Origin: CAIJKW01 sp964443365
Lineage (GTDB): Bacteria > Patescibacteriota > Minisyncoccia > Phycocordibacterales > CAIZLB01
Reading direction: 5' to 3'
Assembly (NCBI GenBank): GCA_964443365.1
Contig: CAYUCM010000003.1
Location: 1-32,486 of the forward strand
DNA length: 32,486 nucleotides
Shown in pieces: positions 12,458-20,955 of the stretch. Each line of letters begins with the position of its first letter. Within the stretch, counting starts at the first letter, position 1. The notes beneath the pieces were generated by a model. That model saw only the letters and a list, made by a program, of their open reading frames with translations. It had not been told where the DNA came from and did no database searches. A program made the translations under genes and the position numbers.

Positions 12458-12494
12458 AATTTTAAGAAAGGTAAAACTGAAATCATACAAAAAA

Positions 12495-13829
12495 ATGAAA
12501 TTTCCAAAAACAACAACAGAAAATAGTACCGTAAGATTATTTAACGACAAAAAAATAAAGACTGTCATGCTTAACAATGCTGCCACAACACCCCCCTTTG
12601 TATGCACCGTAAAAAAAGTAAATGCATTTTTAAAAAACTACAGTTCTTTTCATAGAGGATCTGGACCTAATGCACAAAAAACCTATGAAAGCGTTCAAAA
12701 TTCTATAAACATAATTAAATCTTTTTTACAAACAACAAAAGATCACTCCATTTTATTTTCTCAAAACACCAGTACAGCAATTAATCTATTCATCAGGACA
12801 TTAGATCTCAAAAAAGGTGACATAATCATTACTTCAGATATTGAACATACATCAAATAATTTGCCATGGAGATTTAATTCTAAAGCATCTGTTTTGTATA
12901 TAGCATCAAACATTGACGGCTCACTAGATTATGAGGATTTAAAAATAAAACTTATAAAATATAATAACAAAGTTAAGCTTGTTGCAATCACTGGAGCTTC
13001 AAATCTTACGGGATATATTCCTGACATTAAAAAAATATCAACTCTGACGCATAAATTTGGAGCACTACTTTTTGTTGACGCTGCCCAATTAGCACCTCAT
13101 AGAAAAATCAAAATGAAAACAGATGGCATTGATGCACTGACATTTTCTGCTCACAAAACATATGCACCTTTTGGAATTGGAGTTTTAGTACTTCCAACCA
13201 AAATACTAGACAGAATTCCGGTAGATCCAGGTGGTGGGTCAATCGACATGCTTTCAGATAAAAGAGTATCATGGTCCCCCTCTAAGATTAGACATCAAGC
13301 TGGAACTTGGAATGTTACGGGAATAATAGCTCTAGCAGAAAGTTGTAATACATTAGAAAACATATCTTGGAACGAAATCCAAAAACACGAGAATGAATTA
13401 ATACGCTATACCCTTAAAAAGCTTCACGGAATTAATGGTCTTAAAACTTATATACCAGAGAATTTATACGAAAAGGAAAACAGAATAGGAACTATTATCT
13501 TTAATTTGGGCAATTATCATCACTCTCTGGTGTCTGCTATTTTAGATAATGAATACGGCATAGAAACAAGGTCGGGGACAATTTGTAATCACAGAATAGT
13601 TAGAAGATGGTTTAATATAAAAAACAATAAACAAAGAATTATAGAAAGAGAAATACAAAAAGGTAACAGGCTTTCTTCTTATGGAATCGTTAGAATTAGT
13701 TTTGGAATACAAAATAACAAGCGAGATATCGACAGGTTAGCTAAAGCATTGAAAAATATTTTAGAAAAGGGTCCAGTCTTAAAATATAAACCGAATCAAA
13801 AAGAAGAAACATATGACGTTGTTAATTAA
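12495..13829 (+). CDS. Cysteine desulfurase-like PLP enzyme (class V aminotransferase fold)
   Basis: This 444-residue protein is close to SufS/CsdA in layout: LNNAATTP at the start (26-33), SFHRGSGPNAQKTYE, SDIEHTSNNLPW (the His near PLP), VDAAQLAPH (194-202), SAHKTYAPFGIG with Schiff-base K221, GTWNV and ETRSGTICNHR with C364 where SufS has its persulfide cysteine. It likely releases sulfur from cysteine or a related substrate as a protein persulfide. It follows two radical SAM genes, 37 nt after the second stop, suggesting joint work in a sulfur- or Fe-S-dependent modification. No SufBCD/U scaffold is in the window. It is AT-rich, unlike the two genes before it. Confidence 0.8.
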   Translation: MKFPKTTTENSTVRLFNDKKIKTVMLNNAATTPPFVCTVKKVNAFLKNYSSFHRGSGPNAQKTYESVQNSINIIKSFLQTTKDHSILFSQNTSTAINLFIRTLDLKKGDIIITSDIEHTSNNLPWRFNSKASVLYIASNIDGSLDYEDLKIKLIKYNNKVKLVAITGASNLTGYIPDIKKISTLTHKFGALLFVDAAQLAPHRKIKMKTDGIDALTFSAHKTYAPFGIGVLVLPTKILDRIPVDPGGGSIDMLSDKRVSWSPSKIRHQAGTWNVTGIIALAESCNTLENISWNEIQKHENELIRYTLKKLHGINGLKTYIPENLYEKENRIGTIIFNLGNYHHSLVSAILDNEYGIETRSGTICNHRIVRRWFNIKNNKQRIIEREIQKGNRLSSYGIVRISFGIQNNKRDIDRLAKALKNILEKGPVLKYKPNQKEETYDVVN

Positions 13830-13900
13830 TCCTATATAAACCTTTTTGAAGATCAGATGTTTTTTAGAAAATATCTAAAATTAACAAATAGTAAGATATA

Positions 13901-14266
13901 TCAATTAAAATCCATAACACTCAAAAATATTAATTGCCCGTTTTCAATTCTTCGAATAACAACCTTAATTTTCTTGCCGTCCACAAAACCTGTTATCCCC
14001 CAAAAATAAGCAGTTGAATTCGGTTTGTGAGAAACTCTATACTCAACTTCAACATCAAGGCTATATAAAACGTCTTTACAGTATTTAATCAGCTCGAATC
14101 TTCTATATTGATCACGAAACAATCTGTCTCTATGATTTTTTCTAAGAATATGATTTAACCCATGATTATTAAAAAACACCAATTCACCTGATAAATACTT
14201 ACATGGTATGGCAAATATTTTATAATATTTATATTTTTGTATGTCTATGTAAGTAGATTCATTCAT
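13901..14266 (-). CDS. Possible BECR-fold nuclease-like small protein
   Basis: This encodes 121 residues. LVFFNNHGLNHILRKNHRDR, RFELIKYCKDVL, EVEYRV, AYFWGITGF and KKIKVVIRRIENGQLIFLSVMDFN form a helix followed by strands ending in an f-SVm motif, as in phage-type barnase/ColicinE5/RelE-like nucleases. The assignment is by pattern. It is an orphan, with no neighbouring antitoxin. It differs in sequence from the other candidate at 3326-3820 but shares the general plan. Confidence 0.4.
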   Translation of the reverse strand: MNESTYIDIQKYKYYKIFAIPCKYLSGELVFFNNHGLNHILRKNHRDRLFRDQYRRFELIKYCKDVLYSLDVEVEYRVSHKPNSTAYFWGITGFVDGKKIKVVIRRIENGQLIFLSVMDFN

Positions 14267-14449
14267 TTAAGACACCATAACAAATCAAATCCATAGTTTT
14301 CATAAAGATTTTATAAAATAATTAAGAAAAAATAAAACCAGACGATGTCAATCTTGCTTTTTTTATAATTGAGAGTAATATACTAGATAAGGCTTGTGAA
14401 TTATTGGTTTAATCGCCAACATAGTTCTCACGGCATTAGAGCTGTAGCA

Positions 14450-14488
14450 AGCAAAACAAAATACCCCTCACGGGGTTTTTGTTTTGCT
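14450..14488. terminator. Bidirectional terminator
   Basis: AGCAAAACAAAA-t-ACCCC pairs with GGGGT-TTTTGTTTTGCT around TCAC. The A- and T-rich arms can act on either strand. It ends the SLOG gene on the minus strand, 25 nt after its stop. The rest of 14267-14513 shows no gene. Confidence 0.75.
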
Positions 14489-14513
14489 TCAATATTTTCA
14501 CTATCTTTTTACA

Positions 14514-15161
14514 CTAAAGAACCAAATTCCCCTTACTTCCCCCTATTCCATCATCGTTTTTATAAACATGCGCATGCTTCTTTTCTTTTGGTAGCATTTC
14601 AATTAATCTAGAAACCAATCTCTTTGGATCATTATCAAAGATAACATGAGGATTTGGTCTATGGCTTTTTTCCATAAACAGTTTAAGCAAATCTCCAGTT
14701 TCCCATTCAGCACTTGTTAAAATTCCAAGTGGCTTTTGATCCTCGTAACAAACAGCAAATTCATGAAGAGTACCAATTCTTCCAGGACCAATAATTACCG
14801 CGTCACAAGAACGAGTAAATAATAAATCTCTACCATTATATCCAAAACCTGTGTAAACAATAAAATCCATATAGTCCACCGGCAATCTGTACACATTAGT
14901 ATGCTCATCTGGATTAGATGCTGGAGAAAAACCAATTGAAATTCCCGCAGCCTCTTTACAGCCAACAGCCGCCCAATATGGAAAACCCGTTGTTGCACCA
15001 GTTATAAGTATTGCCCCCTGATTTGTAATTTCTCTTCCAACTTCTTTTGCTGATAAATAAACATCTTCATTTAGAAATCCCATATCCGCCGCCCCAGAAA
15101 CTCCAATTTTTGGAATTAAATAATTTTTCTTACTAGTATTGCATAATGGACTTGGTAACAT
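14514..15161 (-). CDS. LOG/SLOG-family Rossmann protein
   Basis: This 215-residue Rossmann-fold protein has IGVSGAAD at the start, GAILITGATTGFPYWAA in the middle and the family's signature loop as GPGRIGTLHEF (125-135, usually PGGxGTxxE). The LOG subgroup cleaves cytokinin-type nucleotide monophosphates; the wider SLOG family binds nucleotides, including signalling nucleotides. Which applies cannot be told here. It is the last gene of a minus-strand run, with a terminator just after it. Confidence 0.8.
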   Translation of the reverse strand: MLPSPLCNTSKKNYLIPKIGVSGAADMGFLNEDVYLSAKEVGREITNQGAILITGATTGFPYWAAVGCKEAAGISIGFSPASNPDEHTNVYRLPVDYMDFIVYTGFGYNGRDLLFTRSCDAVIIGPGRIGTLHEFAVCYEDQKPLGILTSAEWETGDLLKLFMEKSHRPNPHVIFDNDPKRLVSRLIEMLPKEKKHAHVYKNDDGIGGSKGNLVL

Positions 15162-15275
15162 ATTTAATTATTATACATTCTGTTTGAGAAAAAACAAAAT
15201 ATTTTTTACGAACATCACCCGTGCGCTTGGCAATAAAAACCAAATCTCACGCAGACCTCACTACAATCAATAAAA

Positions 15276-16700
15276 CTAATCCAAAACAACAGTATCCCCT
15301 TCTTCAGGATGCACAGCATTCACTCCAAGATAATCTCTTGCTCTTTGCGCAAAGAACAAAGAAGTGTTTGTTTCTCCCATAACGACAAAAACTTTTTTCA
15401 CAGTCTTGGCGGTATCATCGACAAAAGCCAAAAGATGATCATAATCTTTATGCGATGAATATCCATCTATGTGCTCAATCTTTGCTAAAACCTTAACTTT
15501 TTGATCATGAATCTCAACTTCTTTTGCACCCTCTCTAATTTTTCTACCCAAAGTTCCAACGGCCTGATATCCCAAAAACAAAATTGTGTTATTTTTGCTA
15601 TTCAAATGATCTGCTTCATGATGAACAATTCTTCCACCATTAGACATACCTGATCCTGCCATAATGACTTTTGGATTAGGTTCTTTTGCAATCATCCTTG
15701 ATTGCTCTGCGGTGTCGCTAATTCTAAGCCCAGGAAAGGCAAAGATGTCATGTTTATAAGATTCTTTTTTGGCTTCATCGTTAAAATCCTTTTTCATTCT
15801 TCTGTATATTTCTGTAACCTTAAGCGCCAAAGGAGAATCTAAATAAATTCTCATTGAGGGTATTTCCTTTTCTTCCATTAGCCTATGTATTTCAAATAAA
15901 ATCTCTTGAGTTTTTTCTAGCGAAAAGGATGGTATCAAAAGCGTGCCATTTCTTTTGAAATTATCAATCAAAACACTCTTCAGCTTGTCCAGTCTGGTGC
16001 CATTGTCTTCATGATTTCTATCGCCATAAACACTTTCCATAATCAAATAATCAGCATCTGTAATTTGTTCTGTGTCATTTAAAAGCGGAGTTGGACTATT
16101 ACCCAAATCACCAGTAAAGACTATTTTTCTAGTGTAATCCTTTCCATCTTTTAATTTACCAGTATAAGTTAACTCAAACATGGCGGAGCCCAAAATATGC
16201 CCTGAATCTTTTAAATACAGATTATAATTGGGTGCTAATTTAAAATCTTTGTGGTATTCAATCGTTTTCCAATTCTTGAAAGCATTCACAACATCTTGTT
16301 CCTCATATAATGGTGCAACTTTTTTTCTTAAAGCTTCTTGCGTTACGAGCCTTAATGCATCATCGAGCATTATTTTTGTAAGCGCCAAAGTCTCAGGTGT
16401 TGAATAAATCACACCAGAAAAACCATTTCTTATCAGTTTTGGAATTTTTCCAATATGGTCCATATGAGCATGAGTAACCAGCAAAACATCACATTCCGCT
16501 GGATTATAAATAAAATCTTGATGATTATGGAAATCCGCATCATGACTACCCTGCTCCAATCCGCAATCAACCAATATTTTAAAATTATTTGAGTCAGTTA
16601 AAAGAAAATTTGCTCCAGTTACAGAGCCAACACCACCACAAAAAGTCAGGGTCAACTTACCATCGCTGTTAATTCTATCTGTCTGTTTTGTATTTATCAT
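15276..16700 (-). CDS. MBL-fold / beta-CASP RNase-type metallohydrolase
   Basis: This 474-residue protein has the metallo-beta-lactamase motif VTHAHMDHIGKIP (75-87), a later SGHILGSAMFE, FTGDLG, and the beta-CASP region with MESVYGDR, IPSFSLEKTQEIL and ILDSPLA-type elements. It closes with GSGMSNGGRIVHH and HIDGYSSHKDYDHLL, the C-terminal RNA-specificity motif of CPSF73/YsH1-like enzymes. It is expected to be a zinc-dependent RNA endonuclease. It is shorter than RNase J and lacks its C-terminal domain. The start was chosen at the ATG preceding LTLTFCGGVGSVTGAN. Confidence 0.9.
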   Translation of the reverse strand: MINTKQTDRINSDGKLTLTFCGGVGSVTGANFLLTDSNNFKILVDCGLEQGSHDADFHNHQDFIYNPAECDVLLVTHAHMDHIGKIPKLIRNGFSGVIYSTPETLALTKIMLDDALRLVTQEALRKKVAPLYEEQDVVNAFKNWKTIEYHKDFKLAPNYNLYLKDSGHILGSAMFELTYTGKLKDGKDYTRKIVFTGDLGNSPTPLLNDTEQITDADYLIMESVYGDRNHEDNGTRLDKLKSVLIDNFKRNGTLLIPSFSLEKTQEILFEIHRLMEEKEIPSMRIYLDSPLALKVTEIYRRMKKDFNDEAKKESYKHDIFAFPGLRISDTAEQSRMIAKEPNPKVIMAGSGMSNGGRIVHHEADHLNSKNNTILFLGYQAVGTLGRKIREGAKEVEIHDQKVKVLAKIEHIDGYSSHKDYDHLLAFVDDTAKTVKKVFVVMGETNTSLFFAQRARDYLGVNAVHPEEGDTVVLD

Positions 16701-16704
16701 ATTT

Positions 16705-17130
16705 TTATTTTTTTACGAACAGGAATCTCCAAATTATTATTGATAATGCGCCACCTAATAAATCGTCAAATATATCCTTAATTGTATTCAATCTATACGC
16801 AGATGACAACCCTCCCAATCCAAAAGACATTTCAACGATTTCCCAAACAACACCCACAAGCAAAACAAAGCCCATTACCCACAGGCATTTCATTTTATTT
16901 ATTGAAGACCTTTCATCTACTACAAAGGCGGGCGCCTTTAAATAATCCGTCAGATAATCAAGGGTAGTTAAACCAAAAAAGCCAACCATCATTCCACCCA
17001 AAATATGCATTGGAATATCAAACCATTTTAAAATCCAATAAACATTGAATTTGGTAGCATAATAATTGATTGCGATTATTAAAGCTGCCGTAATTATGGA
17101 AAAATATAACTTAAATCTAATTATCATCAT
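16705..17130 (-). CDS. Small membrane protein (VanZ/DUF2238-like)
   Basis: This 141-residue protein has four hydrophobic segments (about 5-23, 38-55, 82-102, 120-138). Conserved-looking polar residues lie in the membrane (FDIPMHILGG, GVVWEIVEMSFGLGG, DIFDDLLGG). These D-H and WE-E patterns resemble VanZ/DUF2238-type proteins of unknown function. It lies directly upstream of the beta-CASP gene (4-nt gap between its stop and that start), so the two are probably co-transcribed. Confidence 0.6.
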   Translation of the reverse strand: MMIIRFKLYFSIITAALIIAINYYATKFNVYWILKWFDIPMHILGGMMVGFFGLTTLDYLTDYLKAPAFVVDERSSINKMKCLWVMGFVLLVGVVWEIVEMSFGLGGLSSAYRLNTIKDIFDDLLGGALSIIIWRFLFVKK

Positions 17131-17147
17131 GTTTATATTAACACAAT

Positions 17148-17170
17148 ACCCCTTGTTTGATACAAGGGGT
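17148..17170 (-). terminator. Terminator of the 6S-like RNA
   Basis: ACCCCTTGT (17148-17156) pairs perfectly with ACAAGGGGT (17162-17170). Read on the minus strand it lies directly after the 3' strand of the RNA and is followed by a T-containing run (ATTGTGTT). Confidence 0.7.
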
Positions 17171-17180
17171 TATTACTGTG

Positions 17181-17308
17181 TTAGGGCACCGCAAGTGTCG
17201 ATCCTAGAAATATACTAGGTGGGTGCTCTACAATTAAAGCTGAAAGCTGTAATTGACACGAACTCCCTGATTTAAAAATCAAGCTAAGTCGACAGTCGCA
17301 GTACCCTA
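17181..17308 (-). ncRNA. ssrS: 6S-like regulatory RNA
   Basis: Read on the minus strand, a strong -10 (TATAAT, 17320-17315) is followed by an RNA of about 130 nt whose ends pair over 19 positions with G-U wobbles and one mismatch (17289-17307 with 17183-17201). Inside, GGGAGTTC pairs with GAGCACCC, and CAATTACAGC with GCTTTAATTG around a 5-nt loop; CCTAG-TATATTT-CTAGG forms a small side hairpin opposite an open strand. A closing stem, a large central bubble with a side hairpin and a terminal stem is the 6S RNA plan, which mimics an open promoter and traps RNA polymerase. It is shorter than the usual 180 nt. A terminator follows. Confidence 0.55.
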
Positions 17309-17314
17309 CTTACT

Positions 17315-17320
17315 ATTATA
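17315..17320 (-). promoter_or_regulatory. -10 element of the 6S-like RNA
   Basis: A perfect TATAAT on the minus strand, 7 nt before the predicted RNA start at 17308. The -35 is weak. Confidence 0.5.
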
Positions 17321-17380
17321 TTCTTTTTGTAAAAATTGTAATCTTTACAATGGGAGATAATTATACTCCAAGTTTGATTT

Positions 17381-18004
17381 TTATTTCCCAATCAAATCGG
17401 AGAAATCATGATATAGAATTTGCTCATGAATAGCCTTATATTCAACGATTTCTTCTGTCTTAAACCATTTTGAGATTTCTGATTGAGCATCATCAACAGA
17501 GCTGGACGAATGTATAACATTTCTAATCGCTCTATCCTGAGAATCTGCCATTTCATATGAATCCAACACATAATCTGATCTAATTGTTCCAACATCAGAA
17601 GTAAAGGCTTCCATTCCACCAGTTAATTTTCTAACTACAGCAACAGCATGTGCCCCTTGCCACACCATGGCAACAACAGGCCCTGATGACATAAAATGAG
17701 TCAATCTATCTAAAATTCTTTTGCCCATCTCCACGGGGTCACTAAATGGAGGAATAGCACCTCTGTCCGTATATGCCTTAAGACTTTTTAATCCAACCTT
17801 TTCAAACCAGCCATCATCTGTAGTGTAATGACTATGTATTAATTCCTTATTTGGTACCAAGAATTTTATGGCAACCATCTTAAGTCCCACCATTTCAAAT
17901 CTTTTTATGATTTCACCTGTAAGACCGCGTTGTACGCCATCCGGTTTAATTAAAACTAATGTCCTCTCGTTTTTGTGCCCTGTTTCTTTGATTAAAATAG
18001 TCAT
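17381..18004 (-). CDS. ndk: Nucleoside diphosphate kinase, extended form
   Basis: The 207-residue protein starts ERTLVLIKPDGVQRGLTGEIIKRFE, the NDK signature, and ends its core with RNVIHSSSSVDDA, where the His is the phosphorylated catalytic residue. It transfers phosphate between nucleoside di- and triphosphates. The family is usually 130-150 residues. Here an insertion (TDRGAIPPFSDPVEMGKRIL) sits between LKAY and the SSGPVVAMVW strand, and there is a C-terminal extension after EIVEYK. The stop codon lies in the loop of a TTTGATT/AATCAAA hairpin (17373-17379, 17390-17396). The 6S-like RNA is next to it. Confidence 0.93.
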   Translation of the reverse strand: MTILIKETGHKNERTLVLIKPDGVQRGLTGEIIKRFEMVGLKMVAIKFLVPNKELIHSHYTTDDGWFEKVGLKSLKAYTDRGAIPPFSDPVEMGKRILDRLTHFMSSGPVVAMVWQGAHAVAVVRKLTGGMEAFTSDVGTIRSDYVLDSYEMADSQDRAIRNVIHSSSSVDDAQSEISKWFKTEEIVEYKAIHEQILYHDFSDLIGK

Positions 18005-18093
18005 GTTCTATGTGTTTTTGAGTGAATAATACTTAATATACTAACACTCTAAACAAAGTAAAACAAACAAGATAAGCACCATGACACTCAAAA

Positions 18094-20946
18094 TTAAAAC
18101 TCGTTCGCAAATGGATTTTTTCTTGGCGCAGGTACAGGCTCCACAACCTCCTCCTTTCTATATCTCTTAGAAATTTCTTCTTCTACAGTTTCTTTATCTT
18201 GACCATATGTGTAATATGATAATTGTTTCAAATTCTCTACAACATCTTTATTTCCATTCTTCATCCATGTAAATTCAACACTAAATGGCCTAACAGGCTT
18301 TCCACCTGAAAGCATTTTCATATAAACATTCATATTATCGATATTCATGATGTCTTTTGCGGTAAACACTGGTGAAAATTGTTTTTCCAAGAATTCTGCA
18401 TCTTCTGCTCCAACACGAAGAGCGGCAATTGTTCCAACGTTTCCAAATACAGAGTCTTTAATTTTATCATCCAACTGAGCAATGAATTGATGGGCAATAT
18501 TAAGAGATAGCTTATATTTTCTTGCTTCTGACAAAATAGTAGAAATTGATGGGGTTGTGATGTTTTGAAACTCGTCGATATAAAGATAAAATGGAGGAAA
18601 ATCCTTTCCAAAGGCATCAACTCTAGAAAGTGCGGCCATCAATATTTTACCAACCAAAATAAGTCCAATTAATGACGAGTTTATATCGCCCAAAGTTCCC
18701 TTTGCCAAATTAACCAACAAAATCTTCTTATTATCCATTATGTCTCTAAAGTTGAAACTGGATTTCTCTTGAGAAATAATTGGTCTCATAACATCATTAG
18801 CCAAGAACACGTCAAACTTTGATGTAATATAAGGGACCATGTTTGCAAGAGAAGCTTCTCCTCCCGCCTTTTCCGCTTGCTCTCTCCAGAATTGCACAAC
18901 AATGGGATTCTTACATCTCGATAATTTCAAATCTCTAAACTTTTTATCCGCCATAACTCTTGAGACATCAAGTAATGTACAACCAGTATCCGGATCTTCA
19001 ATTACAAGCATTGTGGCATTTCTAAAATATTGTTCAAAAATAGGACCCATGGATTCAGGGGAGCCTGCATATAATTTTTGGAAAATACCAAAGAGTTCAT
19101 TCACAACGAAGATCTTCTGCTGAGGAATATCTCTATTGTATTCCAACATATTCAAAGCCATTGGTCTTTCAGCATAGCTTGGATCAAAATAAATGACATC
19201 ATCGTATCGCTCTGGAGGAATATGAGAAAGAATATCCTGCACATCACTTCCATGAGGATCAATAAAGCAAACGCCATCGCCATTTTGAATATCCTGAATA
19301 ATCATATTGCGCAACATTGTGGACTTACCTGTTCCAGTCTGTCCTATTGCATAAAAGTGTCTCAACCTGTCTTCTTTTGCAAAATAAATAGGCGTCTTTA
19401 AATTTCTGTGAATATTTTCTCCGAGATAAATTCCATCTTTTGAAAGACCGACGGGCGCTGGGGCTGTGCTTGCCTTAGTTTGTTTAAGTTGAGAATCAAT
19501 AACAACACTTTCAACTGGAAAGTGCATAATTGTAGTCAGCTCTCTTATGGAAATAGGCATTATAGAATCCTTATTAAATATTCTATATGAAAAATCGTGA
19601 AGAAAATTACTAAGCTCTGTTCCCTCTTTTTTTCTTTTAAATTTAATAGCATTACCTAAAGAATTTGCAAATTGATTAAATGCAGATTCTATTTCAAACA
19701 GAGTAGACTCTGCTTTTTCTCTATTTGTTGCAGATGATACTATTCTAATATTTGATTCAATAACATGAGATGATATTTTATTTGTTATTTGTTCTACAGC
19801 AATACTATCTATTGTTTTAGGCTTGTCATCATCTTTCTTTTTCTCGCCTAAAATTATTTCCTTCCAAAGGGTCTTGAATTCCTTCTTAGCGGTCTTCTTA
19901 AATTCTCCAGTAAATGTATGTTGAATATCTATTGCCTCTTTTAGCTTATCTCCCTTTTGAACGTTATCTAAAGCCTTTTTATATAGCTTATTATAATAAT
20001 CTCCTGCTGGATTTAAAATTATTTGTATGGCCGCACCTCCACCCACTTTATCAATTTTACTGAAAGTGTTTAAAATGACGTTAAGGGGATCATACTCAAA
20101 TTGATCATATGTTTTAATGGGATAAACTTCTTTTTTATCGAGTTTTGCCTCCGATGCAACCGTGACTCCTTCTTCGTTAAAAACATTATAATCATCTTTC
20201 TTTTCTATTATTTTTGCATCAGGAAAAATTGACAAGAATTGCTTTTCAAATAGTTGAATTTTTGCATCAGGAACAGCTACGTGAAAAATAAATTCTTCTC
20301 CAATATCTGCCATTGATAATTCTATCGATAGTTGCTGATCCTCATCTGAATTTGCAAAAGACCCAGATCCAGAAATGCTCAGCATACCTGAATAGAATTG
20401 TTCCATTGAAGACAACAACTCCTTTAATCCCCTTTTTTGATCGCCGTCTGCATTTTTGTTTTCTGGTAATTGAATTTCATAAACAGTTTTTCTTAAGGTT
20501 TTATCTAGCGGGCTTCTTTCTTTCAAACCCGGAGCAATGTATCCGCTTTTAATATATTCCACCAAAAATCTATGAAAATCATTTTCAATATGTGGATTTA
20601 CAAATGCCCTTGCTACATTTATTGCATTTAGTATTCCCTTAGATAACAAAAGAGCCAAAAGCTCCTCCATTTTTTTATCATGAGTCTCAGGACTTAAATC
20701 CAAAACAATATCCTCTTTTTCTTTTTCTGGTAATTGAAAACTTTCATGCAAAACCTTTGAGGCATCCTCTTCTGTATAATCTTTTATTTCTTGAGAAATT
20801 ATAGCTTCCCTTTCTTTGGTACGTTCAGGACTTTCAGGATGAGAGGTTAAAACTGATTCTTTTTCAGCAATAATCTTTCTCAAATACTCTAGTTCCTCTT
20901 GCGGTGAAGAGAAATTTTTATTTTCATATGCAAAATTTGGTTCCAT
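18094..20946 (-). CDS. VirD4/TraG-like type IV secretion coupling ATPase
   Basis: This encodes 950 residues. The first 450 are an extended region rich in acidic and lysine residues, with alpha/beta segments, of a kind seen in these organisms. The ATPase domain follows, with Walker A AIGQTGTGKSTML near residue 535, CFIDPHGSDVQDIL, and a Walker B LYIDEFQNITTPSI near 790, followed by SEARKYKLSLNIAHQF as in TraG/VirD4 coupling proteins. Such ATPases feed DNA or protein into a secretion channel. No membrane helices are evident at the N-terminus and no pilus or relaxase genes are near. The C-terminus is proline-rich. Confidence 0.85.
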   Translation of the reverse strand: MEPNFAYENKNFSSPQEELEYLRKIIAEKESVLTSHPESPERTKEREAIISQEIKDYTEEDASKVLHESFQLPEKEKEDIVLDLSPETHDKKMEELLALLLSKGILNAINVARAFVNPHIENDFHRFLVEYIKSGYIAPGLKERSPLDKTLRKTVYEIQLPENKNADGDQKRGLKELLSSMEQFYSGMLSISGSGSFANSDEDQQLSIELSMADIGEEFIFHVAVPDAKIQLFEKQFLSIFPDAKIIEKKDDYNVFNEEGVTVASEAKLDKKEVYPIKTYDQFEYDPLNVILNTFSKIDKVGGGAAIQIILNPAGDYYNKLYKKALDNVQKGDKLKEAIDIQHTFTGEFKKTAKKEFKTLWKEIILGEKKKDDDKPKTIDSIAVEQITNKISSHVIESNIRIVSSATNREKAESTLFEIESAFNQFANSLGNAIKFKRKKEGTELSNFLHDFSYRIFNKDSIMPISIRELTTIMHFPVESVVIDSQLKQTKASTAPAPVGLSKDGIYLGENIHRNLKTPIYFAKEDRLRHFYAIGQTGTGKSTMLRNMIIQDIQNGDGVCFIDPHGSDVQDILSHIPPERYDDVIYFDPSYAERPMALNMLEYNRDIPQQKIFVVNELFGIFQKLYAGSPESMGPIFEQYFRNATMLVIEDPDTGCTLLDVSRVMADKKFRDLKLSRCKNPIVVQFWREQAEKAGGEASLANMVPYITSKFDVFLANDVMRPIISQEKSSFNFRDIMDNKKILLVNLAKGTLGDINSSLIGLILVGKILMAALSRVDAFGKDFPPFYLYIDEFQNITTPSISTILSEARKYKLSLNIAHQFIAQLDDKIKDSVFGNVGTIAALRVGAEDAEFLEKQFSPVFTAKDIMNIDNMNVYMKMLSGGKPVRPFSVEFTWMKNGNKDVVENLKQLSYYTYGQDKETVEEEISKRYRKEEVVEPVPAPRKNPFANEF

Positions 20947-20955
20947 TTGACTTTA

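Noticed and set aside
14396..14611. 71-residue plus-strand frame
   Set aside because: It crosses the bidirectional terminator and overlaps the 3' end of the SLOG gene.
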